A DNA stretch of 64,000 nucleotides. Source: Candidatus Cryptobacteroides onthequi. Its GTDB lineage: Bacteria; Bacteroidota; Bacteroidia; Bacteroidales; UBA932. The translations under genes and the position numbers were made by a program. The stretch lies in NCBI GenBank assembly GCA_018066125.1, contig JAGHSA010000049.1, forward strand, positions 1-64,000. Reading direction: 5' to 3'. The stretch's first letter is position 1, and every line of letters starts with the position of its first letter. The notes below the pieces were generated by a model, which saw nothing but the letters and a program-made list of their open reading frames with translations, had not been told where the DNA came from and ran no database searches. Of the stretch, positions 37,147 to 46,301 are shown piece by piece.

Positions 37147-38973
37147 TTAATAACCGTAGTCATTTACCAGATAGCCCTGGCTGTTGGTGATGGTGTCGTT
37201 GAAGAGAGGCCAGAACATGTGTGACTCAGGGTCGGCGATGTAGATGTTCTCGATCTTCTCGGCATAGAGGTCAGACTTCTTCTTGTCGTCGTACTTGATG
37301 TAGTTTGCGACGATCTCCCAGTCTGAACCAGGGTTGGTCTGCTCGTCTCTTCCGAGGCCCCAGATGTCTACAGAGCACTCGTCGTCTGAAAGCTTGTACC
37401 AGATGTCGGTGCCGAGGTAGTCGTATGCTCCCTGGCGGTCGCGCAGGTCGTACATCTTGGCCTTTGCCTCGTCGAGCTTGGTCTTGAGGAGGTTCCAGCG
37501 GATGAGGTCGCCCTTGCGGAGGAACTCGCCGCAGAACTCGAACGCACGCTCGTCCACGATCTTGTTGAACATATCTTCCTTGCTGCTGATGGCAGCTACG
37601 AACTCCTCGGCTGCGTCCTCGCCGCAAGCACGGGTCCTGACAGGGAGGAAGTATGACTTGGCCTCGCTGAGCTCGCCGAGCTCATTGGCGATTTCGGCAG
37701 CCATGAGAAGAATGTCGGCATAGCGCATCACAACCGGCTTCACACCGTCGTCGTTGCCGCCGGTGTAAGGGTTGCTCTTCATCTGGTCGAAACGGAACTT
37801 GCCGAAGTACCACTTGGCGATGCCGGCAGGAGTGATGCTGCCGTCCTTGTTCCATACATAGTTGGCGCAGGATACGTTCCTTCTGCTGTCGTTGGCTGCG
37901 TAGTCAAAGTAGAATGAAGGTACCGGACCTGCCTGTCCGCCCTGTGCGAATGCGGTTCCGTTGATGCTTGCACCGTCGTTCTTGACAGCGAAGGTGTAGT
38001 TCCATCTTCCGCGGCCGTCTCCGAACGGGATGACGTAGAGGACTTCACCGCCTGCATTGAGGTGCTCGCTGTTGTTGAACTTCTTCCAGAGGCCTGCGAA
38101 TGAGTCCTCGAGGCTGCAGGTGCCTGATGTGATGACATCCTTGAGGTAGTTCAGTGCCTTAGGATAGAGGACGCTCTTCTGGAGCTCCGGATCCGAGCTG
38201 AGGCGTACAGAACCGGCGTCGCCGGTGCCCACCTTGCCGTCTGCAGGACGGAGGGCATAGCCTGAAGCCGCGAGTGCGATGCGGGCATAGAGGCCCTCTG
38301 CGAACGCTTTGTTGATGCGGTCAGCCTTTGCTGTGGCTGCATTCTGGCCCGGGAAAACGAGATATCCGATGGCCTCGTCGAGGTCTGCGAGTATCTGCTT
38401 GAAGATCACGTCGCGGTCTTCCTTTGCAGCGTAGATGGTCTCTGAGGTGAGGGCGCTGAAGCGTGCAGGCACGTCTCCCCATGCCTTGATGAGGTCATAG
38501 TAGAGGAGTGACCTGAGGGTGAGCGCCTCGCCGAGGAGGTAGGCCATGTCCTTGTCGTTTTCGGTGTTGCCGAACTCGCGGAGTCCCTCGATCACGAGGT
38601 TTGCGCGCTCGATGCCCATGTAGATCGAAGCGAATACATGAGGTGCCGAGTTGAGCTGCGAGTTGTTAGGCTGGCAGTCATAGGCCGCGATGTCGTTCTT
38701 GTTGTCGCGCGGCTTTCCTGCGGTGTATGCGTTGTACCACTCGATGTCGGTGTTGAAGCCGTACCAAGGGAGGAAACGTCCGCGGTAGCTGTTCTGCTCG
38801 CAGAATGCCTCTGTGATGCCGAAGATGGTGCCCTCAGCGAGGGAGTAGTTGCCATAGACTGTCGCTCCGTCGAAGGTGGAAGGAGACTTTGAGTCGAGGA
38901 AGGCTCCGTCGCAAGATGCGAGAACTGTGAGTGCGGCTGCGCCGCAGAATATGAGATTGAATATCTTTTTCAT
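37147..38973 (-). CDS. SusD/RagB family lipoprotein of the pectin locus
   Basis: This 608-residue protein has a lipoprotein signal VLASC (Cys 21). Typical SusD features: YLLGEALTLRSLLYYDLIKAW in the TPR region, a VMRYADILLMAAEIANE helix, and VDERAFEFCGEFLRKGDLIRW near the C-terminus. It lies 13 bp after its SusC and 18 bp before the giant lipoprotein, within an operon that also encodes CE8, GH28, GH105 and PL1. It should bind homogalacturonan-derived oligosaccharides at the cell surface; this is inferred from the operon, not from binding residues. Confidence 0.95.
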   Translation of the reverse strand: MKKIFNLIFCGAAALTVLASCDGAFLDSKSPSTFDGATVYGNYSLAEGTIFGITEAFCEQNSYRGRFLPWYGFNTDIEWYNAYTAGKPRDNKNDIAAYDCQPNNSQLNSAPHVFASIYMGIERANLVIEGLREFGNTENDKDMAYLLGEALTLRSLLYYDLIKAWGDVPARFSALTSETIYAAKEDRDVIFKQILADLDEAIGYLVFPGQNAATAKADRINKAFAEGLYARIALAASGYALRPADGKVGTGDAGSVRLSSDPELQKSVLYPKALNYLKDVITSGTCSLEDSFAGLWKKFNNSEHLNAGGEVLYVIPFGDGRGRWNYTFAVKNDGASINGTAFAQGGQAGPVPSFYFDYAANDSRRNVSCANYVWNKDGSITPAGIAKWYFGKFRFDQMKSNPYTGGNDDGVKPVVMRYADILLMAAEIANELGELSEAKSYFLPVRTRACGEDAAEEFVAAISSKEDMFNKIVDERAFEFCGEFLRKGDLIRWNLLKTKLDEAKAKMYDLRDRQGAYDYLGTDIWYKLSDDECSVDIWGLGRDEQTNPGSDWEIVANYIKYDDKKKSDLYAEKIENIYIADPESHMFWPLFNDTITNSQGYLVNDYGY

Positions 38974-38986
38974 CTTGTGTCCGGTA

Positions 38987-41900
38987 TTAGAATGTCACAT
39001 TGATACCGCATACATAACCGATGCTCTTAGGGTAGGCCGAGTAGTCTACTCCCGGGGTGAGCGGTGTCGCACGTCTGGTGTCGACCTCAGGGTCATAGCC
39101 TGAGTACTTGGTGAGGCAGAAGAGGTTGGTGCCTGTCACATAGACGCGGAGCTTGCGGATATGGATCTTGCTTGTGAGTGTCTCAGGAAGGGTGTATCCT
39201 ATGGTAGCGCTCTGGAGGCGGAGGAATGATGCATCCTCGACCGCCCAGTCGCTGAACACTGCCTGGCTCACACATGGAGACCACATGGTGGTACCTGCGT
39301 TCGCTGCCTCGAGGGCTGCAGGATCGGTGATGAGCTCGCCGGTGTTCCAGTCGATGTTGGTCCATCTTTCAGATACCTTCATCGAGCTGAGGAGGTTCCT
39401 GTTGTAGTACTTGCGAGAAGAGGTGAACTCTACCTTGTTGGCATTGTAGACCTGGTTGCCGATCATGTAGGTGAAGTTGGTGCTGAAGTCCACTCCGTGA
39501 AAATATCCGCTGAGTGAGAAACCGCCCTGGAAGTCAGGAGATGCGTTTCCGATGACCTCGCGGTCAGCCACAGTCACCTTGCCGTCGTTTCCGGCGATGT
39601 CCTTGAGCTTCATGGCACCCGGTCTGAGGTATGACGAGCCGACTACTGAAGAGCAGTCTACCACGCCTTCCTTGAGTATCCACTTGCCGTTCTCGTAATT
39701 GAAGTCAGATACCTCGTAGCGGCCGTCTGCACGGTATCCGTACATGTTTCCGAGAGGCTGTCCCACCTCGACTATGTAGTCGTCGCCGATCTCGGATGAT
39801 GCCCAGTATGACTGTGCGGTGATCTTGTCGAGACCTCCGAGGCTGGTCACCTCGTTGTGGTTGTATGAGATGTTTCCGCTGAAGGTGAGGTCGAAGTCAG
39901 TCTTGCGCACGAGAGGCATGTTGAGCGAGAGCTCGGCACCGCGGTTGCGTGTAGAACCGATGTTGCGGTACTGGCTGTCATAGCCCGATCCTGCGATAGG
40001 GAAGTTGATGAGGAGGTCCTTGGTGTCGTTCTGGTATACCTCGATGCTACCGCTGATCTTGCCCTTGAAGAAGTCGAAGTCGAGACCCACGTTGTGGGTG
40101 AGTGTGGTCTCCCACTTGAGGTCAGGGTTGTTCATGACCTTTCCTGCCATCCAGTAGTTAGACGACTGGCTGAGCCATGTGGTGTTGGTAGCGCTGTACT
40201 CCTTGTTGATGAGGCCTGAAGGGATGTTGTTGTTACCCGCGGTACCGAAGCTGTAGCGGAGCTTGAGCTGCTGGATGTTGTCGGCGCCCTTCATCCAATC
40301 CTCATTGGAGATGTTCCATGAAACGGCTGCTGAAGGGAAGATGCCCCAGCGGTTGCCCTTTGCGAACTTTGAAGAACCGTCGGCACGTACGGTCGCAGAT
40401 ACCGAATACCTGTGTCTGTACTCGTAGTTTGCACGTCCGAAGAACGAGAGAAGCTTGTCGTCAGGGTTGATGTAGTTGAATGACGATGCTGGGGTACCTG
40501 AAGACATGAAGTTCCATGCCATCTCTGCGTTGTAGAAGGTAGGAAGACCGTCGATCATCATCTGCACGGTGTTGCTCTTGGTGACGGTCATCTCTTCTCC
40601 GACGAGGAGGTTGAGACTGTGGTCCTCATTGATGATGTTCCTGAAGTCGTAGTTCAGGGTGTTGGTGTTGCGGTACTTGTTGCGGAAGTACTCCTTGTGC
40701 TGGTTTGAAGGAGTGTTCTTGATGGTCGAGTTGTTGGCAACATAGTAAGTGGTCATACCGTAGAAGCGGTCGTCGCTCTGGCTGTAGTTCTCGATACCTC
40801 CGTCTACCTTGAGCCTGAGGTTCTCGATGATCTCCCAGTTGAATGCCGCATTTGCCACCCACTGCTTGCGTCCGCGCTGCGAGTCGTTGTCCGAAACGGA
40901 CTTGAGAGGAGGTGCGTTGTCGCCGTAGTCAGCCTCTTCGTCCATGTTCTGGATGGTTGAAGCGATAGGAATAGGTGTGTAGCATACAGCGTGCTTGAGA
41001 CGTCCGTTGCCGGAGGTTGTACCGGTATCGTTCATCGAGTTGGCGCCTGCGCCGCGCACGTCTGTGTCTGAGTAGCGGATGCTGGTCTCGATGGATGTGG
41101 TCTTGCTGGTGGTGAACTTGCCCTTGAAGCTGAGGTTGTCACGGACGTAGTTCGAGCCGCTCATGATGGCGTTGTCGGTGATGTGGGCATAGTTGAGTGT
41201 CCAGTTGTATCCGTCGCCGCTGCCTGAGATGCCGAAATCGGTGTTGAATGAAGAGCCGACATTGCCGAATACCATGCCTACCCAGTCGTTTGATGGCTGG
41301 TTTGCATAGAGGTCGAGGTCGCCGAACTGTCCGAAGTAAGGAGCGTAGTAGGTGCTGACATTGTCGCGCACCTTGGCGAGCTCGTACTGGAACTTGACGA
41401 AGTTCTCAGGATCCATGGTCTGGATGGCGCCTGCGTTGGCCATCTTCTTCTGTCCGTAGTAGGCATTGAAGTTCACGCTGACCTTGCGTCCCTTCTCTCC
41501 GCTCTTGGTGGTCACGATGACTACGCCGTTGGCGCCTCGCGAACCGTAGATCGCAGTCGAGAATGCGTCCTTGAGGACGTCGATGGACTGGATCTCGGAA
41601 GACGAGATGTCATTGATGGACTCGACAGGGAATCCGTCCACGATGTAGAGAGGGGAGTTGTCCTGTGTGATGGAACCGCCGCCTCTGACGCGGATCTTGA
41701 TGTCGGCGTCAGGGTCACCCTCGGTGGTGGTCACGGACACACCGGCCATCTTTCCCGAAAGGGCCTGGCTGACGGTGGTCACCGGCTGCTCGGCGAGTTT
41801 CTCGCTGTTGACGGATGACACGGAGCCCATGAGGTCGCGTCTCTTGACTACCGCATAACCGACTACGACCACTTCGTCGAGGAAGTTGTTGTCGTCCTGC

Positions 41901-42187
41901 AGGGTCACGTCGATGACGGACTTGCCGTTGACAGGGATGCTGACGGTAGACATACCGATCATAGAAAACTGGAGAACGCTCTTTGCAGCGTCCGGGACGT
42001 CGATGGAGTAGTCTCCGTCAAGTCCTGTGATCACTCCGAGCGAGGTTCCTTCCACGAGGACGGATACGCCGATGAGAGGCTCTCCGCTGGCATCAGTCAC
42101 CACGCCTTTCACGTTCTGGGCCTGGACTGCGAAAGCGCAGAAGAGTCCCGTCACGAGGAGGACGATTTTCTTTAGTGTCTTGCTCAT
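38987..42187 (-). CDS. SusC/RagA TonB-dependent transporter of the pectin locus
   Basis: This 1066-residue protein has a signal peptide ending VQAQ (24), a carboxypeptidase-regulatory-like domain (~25-95, VLVEGTSLGVITGLDGDYSI), an EVVVVGYAVVKRRDL segment, a plug with IRVRGGGSI and LYIVDGFPV, and a long barrel ending IGYVCGINVTF. It is 13 bp upstream of SusD and 30 bp downstream of the PL1 gene, in the GH28-CE8-GH105-PL1-SusC-SusD operon. It would import pectic oligosaccharides in a TonB-dependent way. Its plug is clearly different from those of the three SusC genes at the start of the window, so it is not a recent duplicate. Confidence 0.95.
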   Translation of the reverse strand: MSKTLKKIVLLVTGLFCAFAVQAQNVKGVVTDASGEPLIGVSVLVEGTSLGVITGLDGDYSIDVPDAAKSVLQFSMIGMSTVSIPVNGKSVIDVTLQDDNNFLDEVVVVGYAVVKRRDLMGSVSSVNSEKLAEQPVTTVSQALSGKMAGVSVTTTEGDPDADIKIRVRGGGSITQDNSPLYIVDGFPVESINDISSSEIQSIDVLKDAFSTAIYGSRGANGVVIVTTKSGEKGRKVSVNFNAYYGQKKMANAGAIQTMDPENFVKFQYELAKVRDNVSTYYAPYFGQFGDLDLYANQPSNDWVGMVFGNVGSSFNTDFGISGSGDGYNWTLNYAHITDNAIMSGSNYVRDNLSFKGKFTTSKTTSIETSIRYSDTDVRGAGANSMNDTGTTSGNGRLKHAVCYTPIPIASTIQNMDEEADYGDNAPPLKSVSDNDSQRGRKQWVANAAFNWEIIENLRLKVDGGIENYSQSDDRFYGMTTYYVANNSTIKNTPSNQHKEYFRNKYRNTNTLNYDFRNIINEDHSLNLLVGEEMTVTKSNTVQMMIDGLPTFYNAEMAWNFMSSGTPASSFNYINPDDKLLSFFGRANYEYRHRYSVSATVRADGSSKFAKGNRWGIFPSAAVSWNISNEDWMKGADNIQQLKLRYSFGTAGNNNIPSGLINKEYSATNTTWLSQSSNYWMAGKVMNNPDLKWETTLTHNVGLDFDFFKGKISGSIEVYQNDTKDLLINFPIAGSGYDSQYRNIGSTRNRGAELSLNMPLVRKTDFDLTFSGNISYNHNEVTSLGGLDKITAQSYWASSEIGDDYIVEVGQPLGNMYGYRADGRYEVSDFNYENGKWILKEGVVDCSSVVGSSYLRPGAMKLKDIAGNDGKVTVADREVIGNASPDFQGGFSLSGYFHGVDFSTNFTYMIGNQVYNANKVEFTSSRKYYNRNLLSSMKVSERWTNIDWNTGELITDPAALEAANAGTTMWSPCVSQAVFSDWAVEDASFLRLQSATIGYTLPETLTSKIHIRKLRVYVTGTNLFCLTKYSGYDPEVDTRRATPLTPGVDYSAYPKSIGYVCGINVTF

Positions 42188-42217
42188 AAAAAATCAGTTA
42201 GTTATTAATTATTGTTA

Positions 42218-44095
42218 TCAGATCTGTCTGTATGTTCCATGCGCCGCCTGTCCCGCCGTGATGTCCTTCACAAGGTAGTGGAGATACATCTCTAGGTTGG
42301 TGTAGCGGCCCTTTGTGTCTATGGTCTTTGCGTTGCCATCGGCAGCGTCGCTCTTGCTGAGCCCATACTTCTCCTCGAACCAGTCCGGCATGCCGTCACC
42401 GTCGCTGTCCTTCACGAGTGCCTTCTGCTCATCGCTGGCCTTGTATTCGGGCCATGCCTCGCCGTAGAGGCTCTTTACATCCGCGATGTCCTTGATGATC
42501 TTGCCCTTGCCGTCCCTTACATCCCCTGCAATGCGCTCGTCCACCTTGTCGCGGGAGAGCGATGCTCCGGCCCACTGGCATGTGGCGGAGAGTGCCTCCG
42601 AGGCGCTGTGGGTGGTGGTGTGGCAGGTCTGTCCTGAAGGTCCCTTCACAGGGAATGCGTTCTTGGCGGTTGTGCCGTGGTTGGCATGTGATGCCCCGTT
42701 GTGCCAGTAGATGCCGGCGGCATTGTCGGCGCTGATGTCGCTGTACTTCGTATGGGTATTGCCCTCGAGGTAGAGGAGAGGGTATCCATCGTCGATGTCC
42801 TTCTTGCCGCAGGTCGAGCAGGTGCTTGTATAGACCCCGTACGCATCCATGATCCAGTGGCGGTCGGTAGATGACGGTCCCGGCTTGTAGGTGTTGCCCA
42901 CCATGTTGATGCCCGTGCCCTTGCCTGCGCCGTAGCCCTCGCCTCCGTAGGAGTTGTTCGATCCCCAGTCATAGATCACATTGTTGCGGAAGTCCACCAC
43001 GCCGCGGTGTGCGGGAGTGACGTGGTTCTCGTAGATGTGCGGGTGGTCGAAGCGAGGGTTGCGGCTGTCGTGGTGTGCGAGTATGTTGTGGTGGAAGGAT
43101 GCGTTCTCTCCTCCCCAGATGCCGCCGTAGCCGTGGCTGTCCTTGGAGTGGATGGACTGCTTCATGCTCTCGCCGATGATGCACCACTGCATGGTCATGT
43201 TGGAGTTTGCGTAGAATGACGCACCTTCATCGATGCTCCAGCTCATCGAACAGTGGTCGAGCACGAGGTTGCTGAGGTAGCGTCCCCAGATGCAGTCGTC
43301 GCTGTCACCGGCTCCCGCGCCCTCGTCTCCGAGCCTGAAGCGGATGAAGCGTATGATGACATTGTCGGCCTTGACCTGTGTGTAGCGGTCCCTGATGCAG
43401 ATGCCGTCGCCCGGAGCGGTCTGGCCCGCGATCGTGAGGTCTCCCTTACTTATGACCAGTGCCTTGCTGAGCGCGATGGTTCCTGCCACGTCAAATACAA
43501 TGGTGAGAGGCCTGTCGGCCTTCTCGATGCCGTAGCGGAGTGTTCCGTTCGACCCGTCGTCGCTGAGCTTTGTCACATGATAAACCTTGCCTCCGCGGCC
43601 TCCGGTGGTGTACATGCCGCCGCCTTCAGCGCCCGGGAACGCTCTTGCCGCACCGTCTTCCTCGCATGCCGGGATCTTCATCTCCGCGTACCTCGATGCC
43701 GGGTCGGCCGGGGTGTCAGGTTTTGTCTCTGCCTTGGTCCTGGCTTCGATCCTGGTACTCCAGGAAGACTCGATGCTGCCTGAAATGGCGCAGACATCGA
43801 ACTTGTAGACAGTGTCCGGGGTGAGGCCGTCAAATGAAATGGATGTGGCGCTTACCGTACCGGTCTTGTCCTCGGTATTGCCCTTGAGGAGGCGGTAGCG
43901 GTACTGTGTGGCGCCTGTGACTGCGGACCACTGGAACCCGAGGGTGGCGGTGCCGGCTTCTCCGGATACGGCCACGCCTGTCGGGGCAGCGAGATCCTTG
44001 ACCTCGGGCTTCTCCGGCTCATACGGCTTCGAGTTCATGCAGGCCGAAACGGCGAGCACGGACAGAAGCGATATGATCAGTGACTTGATTTTCAT
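42218..44095 (-). CDS. Pectate lyase, polysaccharide lyase family 1, with FN3 domain
   Basis: This 625-residue lipoprotein (AVSAC, Cys 19) has an N-terminal FN3-like domain (~36-125) followed by a PL1 parallel beta-helix (~150-520). Family cues are ARAFPGAEGGGMYTTGGRGG, the VDF/IVFDVAGTI and ITIAGQTAPGDG lines, and the WGRYLSNLVLDHCSMSWS-type turn. The C-terminal part has a calcium-binding DSDGDGMPDWFEE loop of the thrombospondin type 3 kind. It cleaves polygalacturonate by beta-elimination to unsaturated oligogalacturonides, consistent with GH105, kduI and kduD nearby. Start and the GH105 stop overlap as ATGA, suggesting translational coupling. Confidence 0.92.
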   Translation of the reverse strand: MKIKSLIISLLSVLAVSACMNSKPYEPEKPEVKDLAAPTGVAVSGEAGTATLGFQWSAVTGATQYRYRLLKGNTEDKTGTVSATSISFDGLTPDTVYKFDVCAISGSIESSWSTRIEARTKAETKPDTPADPASRYAEMKIPACEEDGAARAFPGAEGGGMYTTGGRGGKVYHVTKLSDDGSNGTLRYGIEKADRPLTIVFDVAGTIALSKALVISKGDLTIAGQTAPGDGICIRDRYTQVKADNVIIRFIRFRLGDEGAGAGDSDDCIWGRYLSNLVLDHCSMSWSIDEGASFYANSNMTMQWCIIGESMKQSIHSKDSHGYGGIWGGENASFHHNILAHHDSRNPRFDHPHIYENHVTPAHRGVVDFRNNVIYDWGSNNSYGGEGYGAGKGTGINMVGNTYKPGPSSTDRHWIMDAYGVYTSTCSTCGKKDIDDGYPLLYLEGNTHTKYSDISADNAAGIYWHNGASHANHGTTAKNAFPVKGPSGQTCHTTTHSASEALSATCQWAGASLSRDKVDERIAGDVRDGKGKIIKDIADVKSLYGEAWPEYKASDEQKALVKDSDGDGMPDWFEEKYGLSKSDAADGNAKTIDTKGRYTNLEMYLHYLVKDITAGQAAHGTYRQI

Positions 44096-45285
44096 ATCCT
44101 TTCCATTTCAAGAGACGCCCAGATGAATGGACCTACGCCCTTAGGGTCGTCGGAGCATCTCTTTTCATTGATGTAGTACTCATATGAACCGTCGCGCATC
44201 TCCTTGCCTCCGAGTCCCGCCACTGCGCAGCAGTCCTTGAGTGAGATGGTTCCGTCCTCATTCTCCACGATGAATGTCGCCACGAGCTTATGGTAGAGTT
44301 CCTGGCCGTAGGCGCTCATGACAGGGTCGATGTAGCCCATCCTTGCTGCCTTGAGGTAGGTGTATGTGAACATCGAGGATGCTGTGGCCTCGACGTAGTT
44401 GCCTTCGCGTCCGGGACAGTCGAGCACCTGATACCACATTCCGGTCTCGGGATCGGCGTATTCAGGCAGTTTTGCGAGTATGCCCTGGAGTATGGCGATG
44501 AGCTCCTGCCTTCCCTCGAAGGTCTCGGGAATGTAGTCGAGCGCGTCCACGAGAGCCATGCAGTACCAGCCGAGGGCTCTGCCCCATGCGTGCTGTGACT
44601 GACCTGTCTCCGGGTCGCACCAGAACATCTGGCGGGACTCGTCCCATGCGTGCCTGTAGAGACCTGTAGCCTCGTCATAAGTGTGACTGGCGACTATGGT
44701 GAAGTTGCGGCAGATGTCGCTGTAGAGCGAGTCACTGACTTCCTTGTCTTGAACATAGAGGCTGGTGTAGGCCGCGTAGAAAGGCTGTGCCATGTAGAGT
44801 CCGTCGAGCCACATCTGGTTCGGATAGACGGCCTTGTGCCAGAATCCGCCTTCCGATGTGCGGGGCTGGCCGTCGATCTGCGCCCTGAGGAGGCCGAGAG
44901 CCTTGGAGTACTTGAGCTGCGGCTTGAGCTGGTTGAGCTTGAGCAGGGTCAGTCCCGGGCAGAGATGGTCGACATTGAAGTTCGATTTCTTGTATGTCAC
45001 GATCACGCCGTCCTCGGCGATGATCTCGTTGTACCATGCGTCCACGTACTCAGGCACGTTCTTGGTGCCGTATGTATCGTATACGTCCAGGAATGCCTTG
45101 AGCTCGAGACCGGTGGTGTAGTTCCACTTGAGCTCTCCCTGCTTCCCGTCCAGCCAGGATGCTTCCGGGCATCTGGCCATTTCGCTGCGCATCATCTGCA
45201 CGGACATCGGCTCCTGTGTCTGACAGGAAACCGATGCCAGGGCAGATACCCACAACATTATGCAATAAATGGTAATCTTTCTCAT
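44092..45285 (-). CDS. Unsaturated rhamnogalacturonyl/galacturonyl hydrolase, GH105
   Basis: This 397-residue (alpha/alpha)6-barrel enzyme has a lipoprotein-like signal (ASVSC, Cys 21). The catalytic Asp is in MWLDGLYMA (D161), and SQHAWGRALGWYCMALVD is the other conserved line of the family. It removes the unsaturated uronic acid made by lyases from the non-reducing end; the product rearranges to 5-keto-4-deoxyuronate, the KduI substrate. It overlaps both neighbours by 4 bases (ATGA with CE8 upstream and with PL1 downstream), a sign of tight co-expression. Confidence 0.94.
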   Translation of the reverse strand: MRKITIYCIMLWVSALASVSCQTQEPMSVQMMRSEMARCPEASWLDGKQGELKWNYTTGLELKAFLDVYDTYGTKNVPEYVDAWYNEIIAEDGVIVTYKKSNFNVDHLCPGLTLLKLNQLKPQLKYSKALGLLRAQIDGQPRTSEGGFWHKAVYPNQMWLDGLYMAQPFYAAYTSLYVQDKEVSDSLYSDICRNFTIVASHTYDEATGLYRHAWDESRQMFWCDPETGQSQHAWGRALGWYCMALVDALDYIPETFEGRQELIAILQGILAKLPEYADPETGMWYQVLDCPGREGNYVEATASSMFTYTYLKAARMGYIDPVMSAYGQELYHKLVATFIVENEDGTISLKDCCAVAGLGGKEMRDGSYEYYINEKRCSDDPKGVGPFIWASLEMERI

Positions 45286-46298
45286 CTGTTGTCAAACGGG
45301 TCCCAGACGGACTCTCCGGCATGGGACATCACTTTATCAAACGTATAATCCGCAGCCTGCCTTGCGCTGAGCTGCTTCGACCACTTCACCCTCTTGCCTG
45401 CGGCTCCGGGTCCTGTGTTGCCGTATTCGGCGTAGTAAGAGTTCTTTTCGGTGTTCGGCTTCCCCGGCTTCTCCCAGTTGTGCCAGCCTTCAGGAAGGAT
45501 GTGGCTGCCGAGCTCGCACTCGATGAATACAGTCTTGGCGTAGGCACCCCATGGCCTTCCCAGGTAGCACCTGTCAATGCCCTCTGCGGCAGTCAGCCTG
45601 CAGTTTCTGAACACATAGCCGTATTTCTGTCCCTTGAGTGTTGATGCGGCCGTGACATAGCTGTTCTTCTTGGAGTGTATGGTGCAGTTCTCGAAGTATG
45701 CTATGCTCGGGCCGAATATGAAATCAGTCGTGCCCTCTATGTAGCAGTCGAGGAAGTAGTTGCGCTTGATGCCGCCGTCATTGCCGTAGCGGCCGTATGT
45801 GTAGACGGTGTCCTGGTTGCCGATGAAGCGGCAGCGGTTGAAGAAGAGGAAATCGCCGTCGGTGAAGAGGGCAACCGCCTGTCCTATGGCCTTGCTGTCG
45901 CCTGCCGAGTTCTCCACAGTCAGGTCCTCAAGGGTGACATGGCAGGAATGGATATACATGGTGGCGCTGCCGGAGGTTCCCACCTTGCGGTCTGTTCCCG
46001 GCCAGAGCTGCTCTGCGTACTTGCCATAGCTGATTATTGTATTCTCTGCACCTTCGCCCATGATGTGCAGCCTCTGCTTGCCGGCTGGTATGGTGACCAT
46101 CTCCCTGTACGTTCCTGCCTTGATGAGAATGGTGGTTACATGCCCGTGCTCGTAGTCAGGGCATGCATTGACGGCCTCCTGCACCGTGGTGAAGTCTCCG
46201 GAACCGTCCAGAGCCACCACATATTCAGCCTTTGGCTGCGCCAGAGCCATCACTGCGGCGGTCATGCATGCGGCAATTGCGGTGAGTATCCTCTTCAT
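45282..46298 (-). CDS. Pectin methylesterase, carbohydrate esterase family 8
   Basis: This 338-residue secreted enzyme (signal peptide ending MALAQ, ~21) has all CE8 landmarks: GSGDFTTVQEAV at the start, Gln 140 in AIGQAVALF, Asp 163 in GNQDTVY, nucleophile Asp 192 in GTTDFIFG, and R248/W250 in YLGRPW. It removes methyl groups from homogalacturonan so that PL1 and GH28 can act. It is 3 bp downstream of GH28 and overlaps GH105 by 4 bases. The signal peptide lacks a lipobox Cys at the cleavage site, so unlike its neighbours it is probably periplasmic or released. Confidence 0.95.
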   Translation of the reverse strand: MKRILTAIAACMTAAVMALAQPKAEYVVALDGSGDFTTVQEAVNACPDYEHGHVTTILIKAGTYREMVTIPAGKQRLHIMGEGAENTIISYGKYAEQLWPGTDRKVGTSGSATMYIHSCHVTLEDLTVENSAGDSKAIGQAVALFTDGDFLFFNRCRFIGNQDTVYTYGRYGNDGGIKRNYFLDCYIEGTTDFIFGPSIAYFENCTIHSKKNSYVTAASTLKGQKYGYVFRNCRLTAAEGIDRCYLGRPWGAYAKTVFIECELGSHILPEGWHNWEKPGKPNTEKNSYYAEYGNTGPGAAGKRVKWSKQLSARQAADYTFDKVMSHAGESVWDPFDNR

Positions 46299-46301
46299 GA
46301 C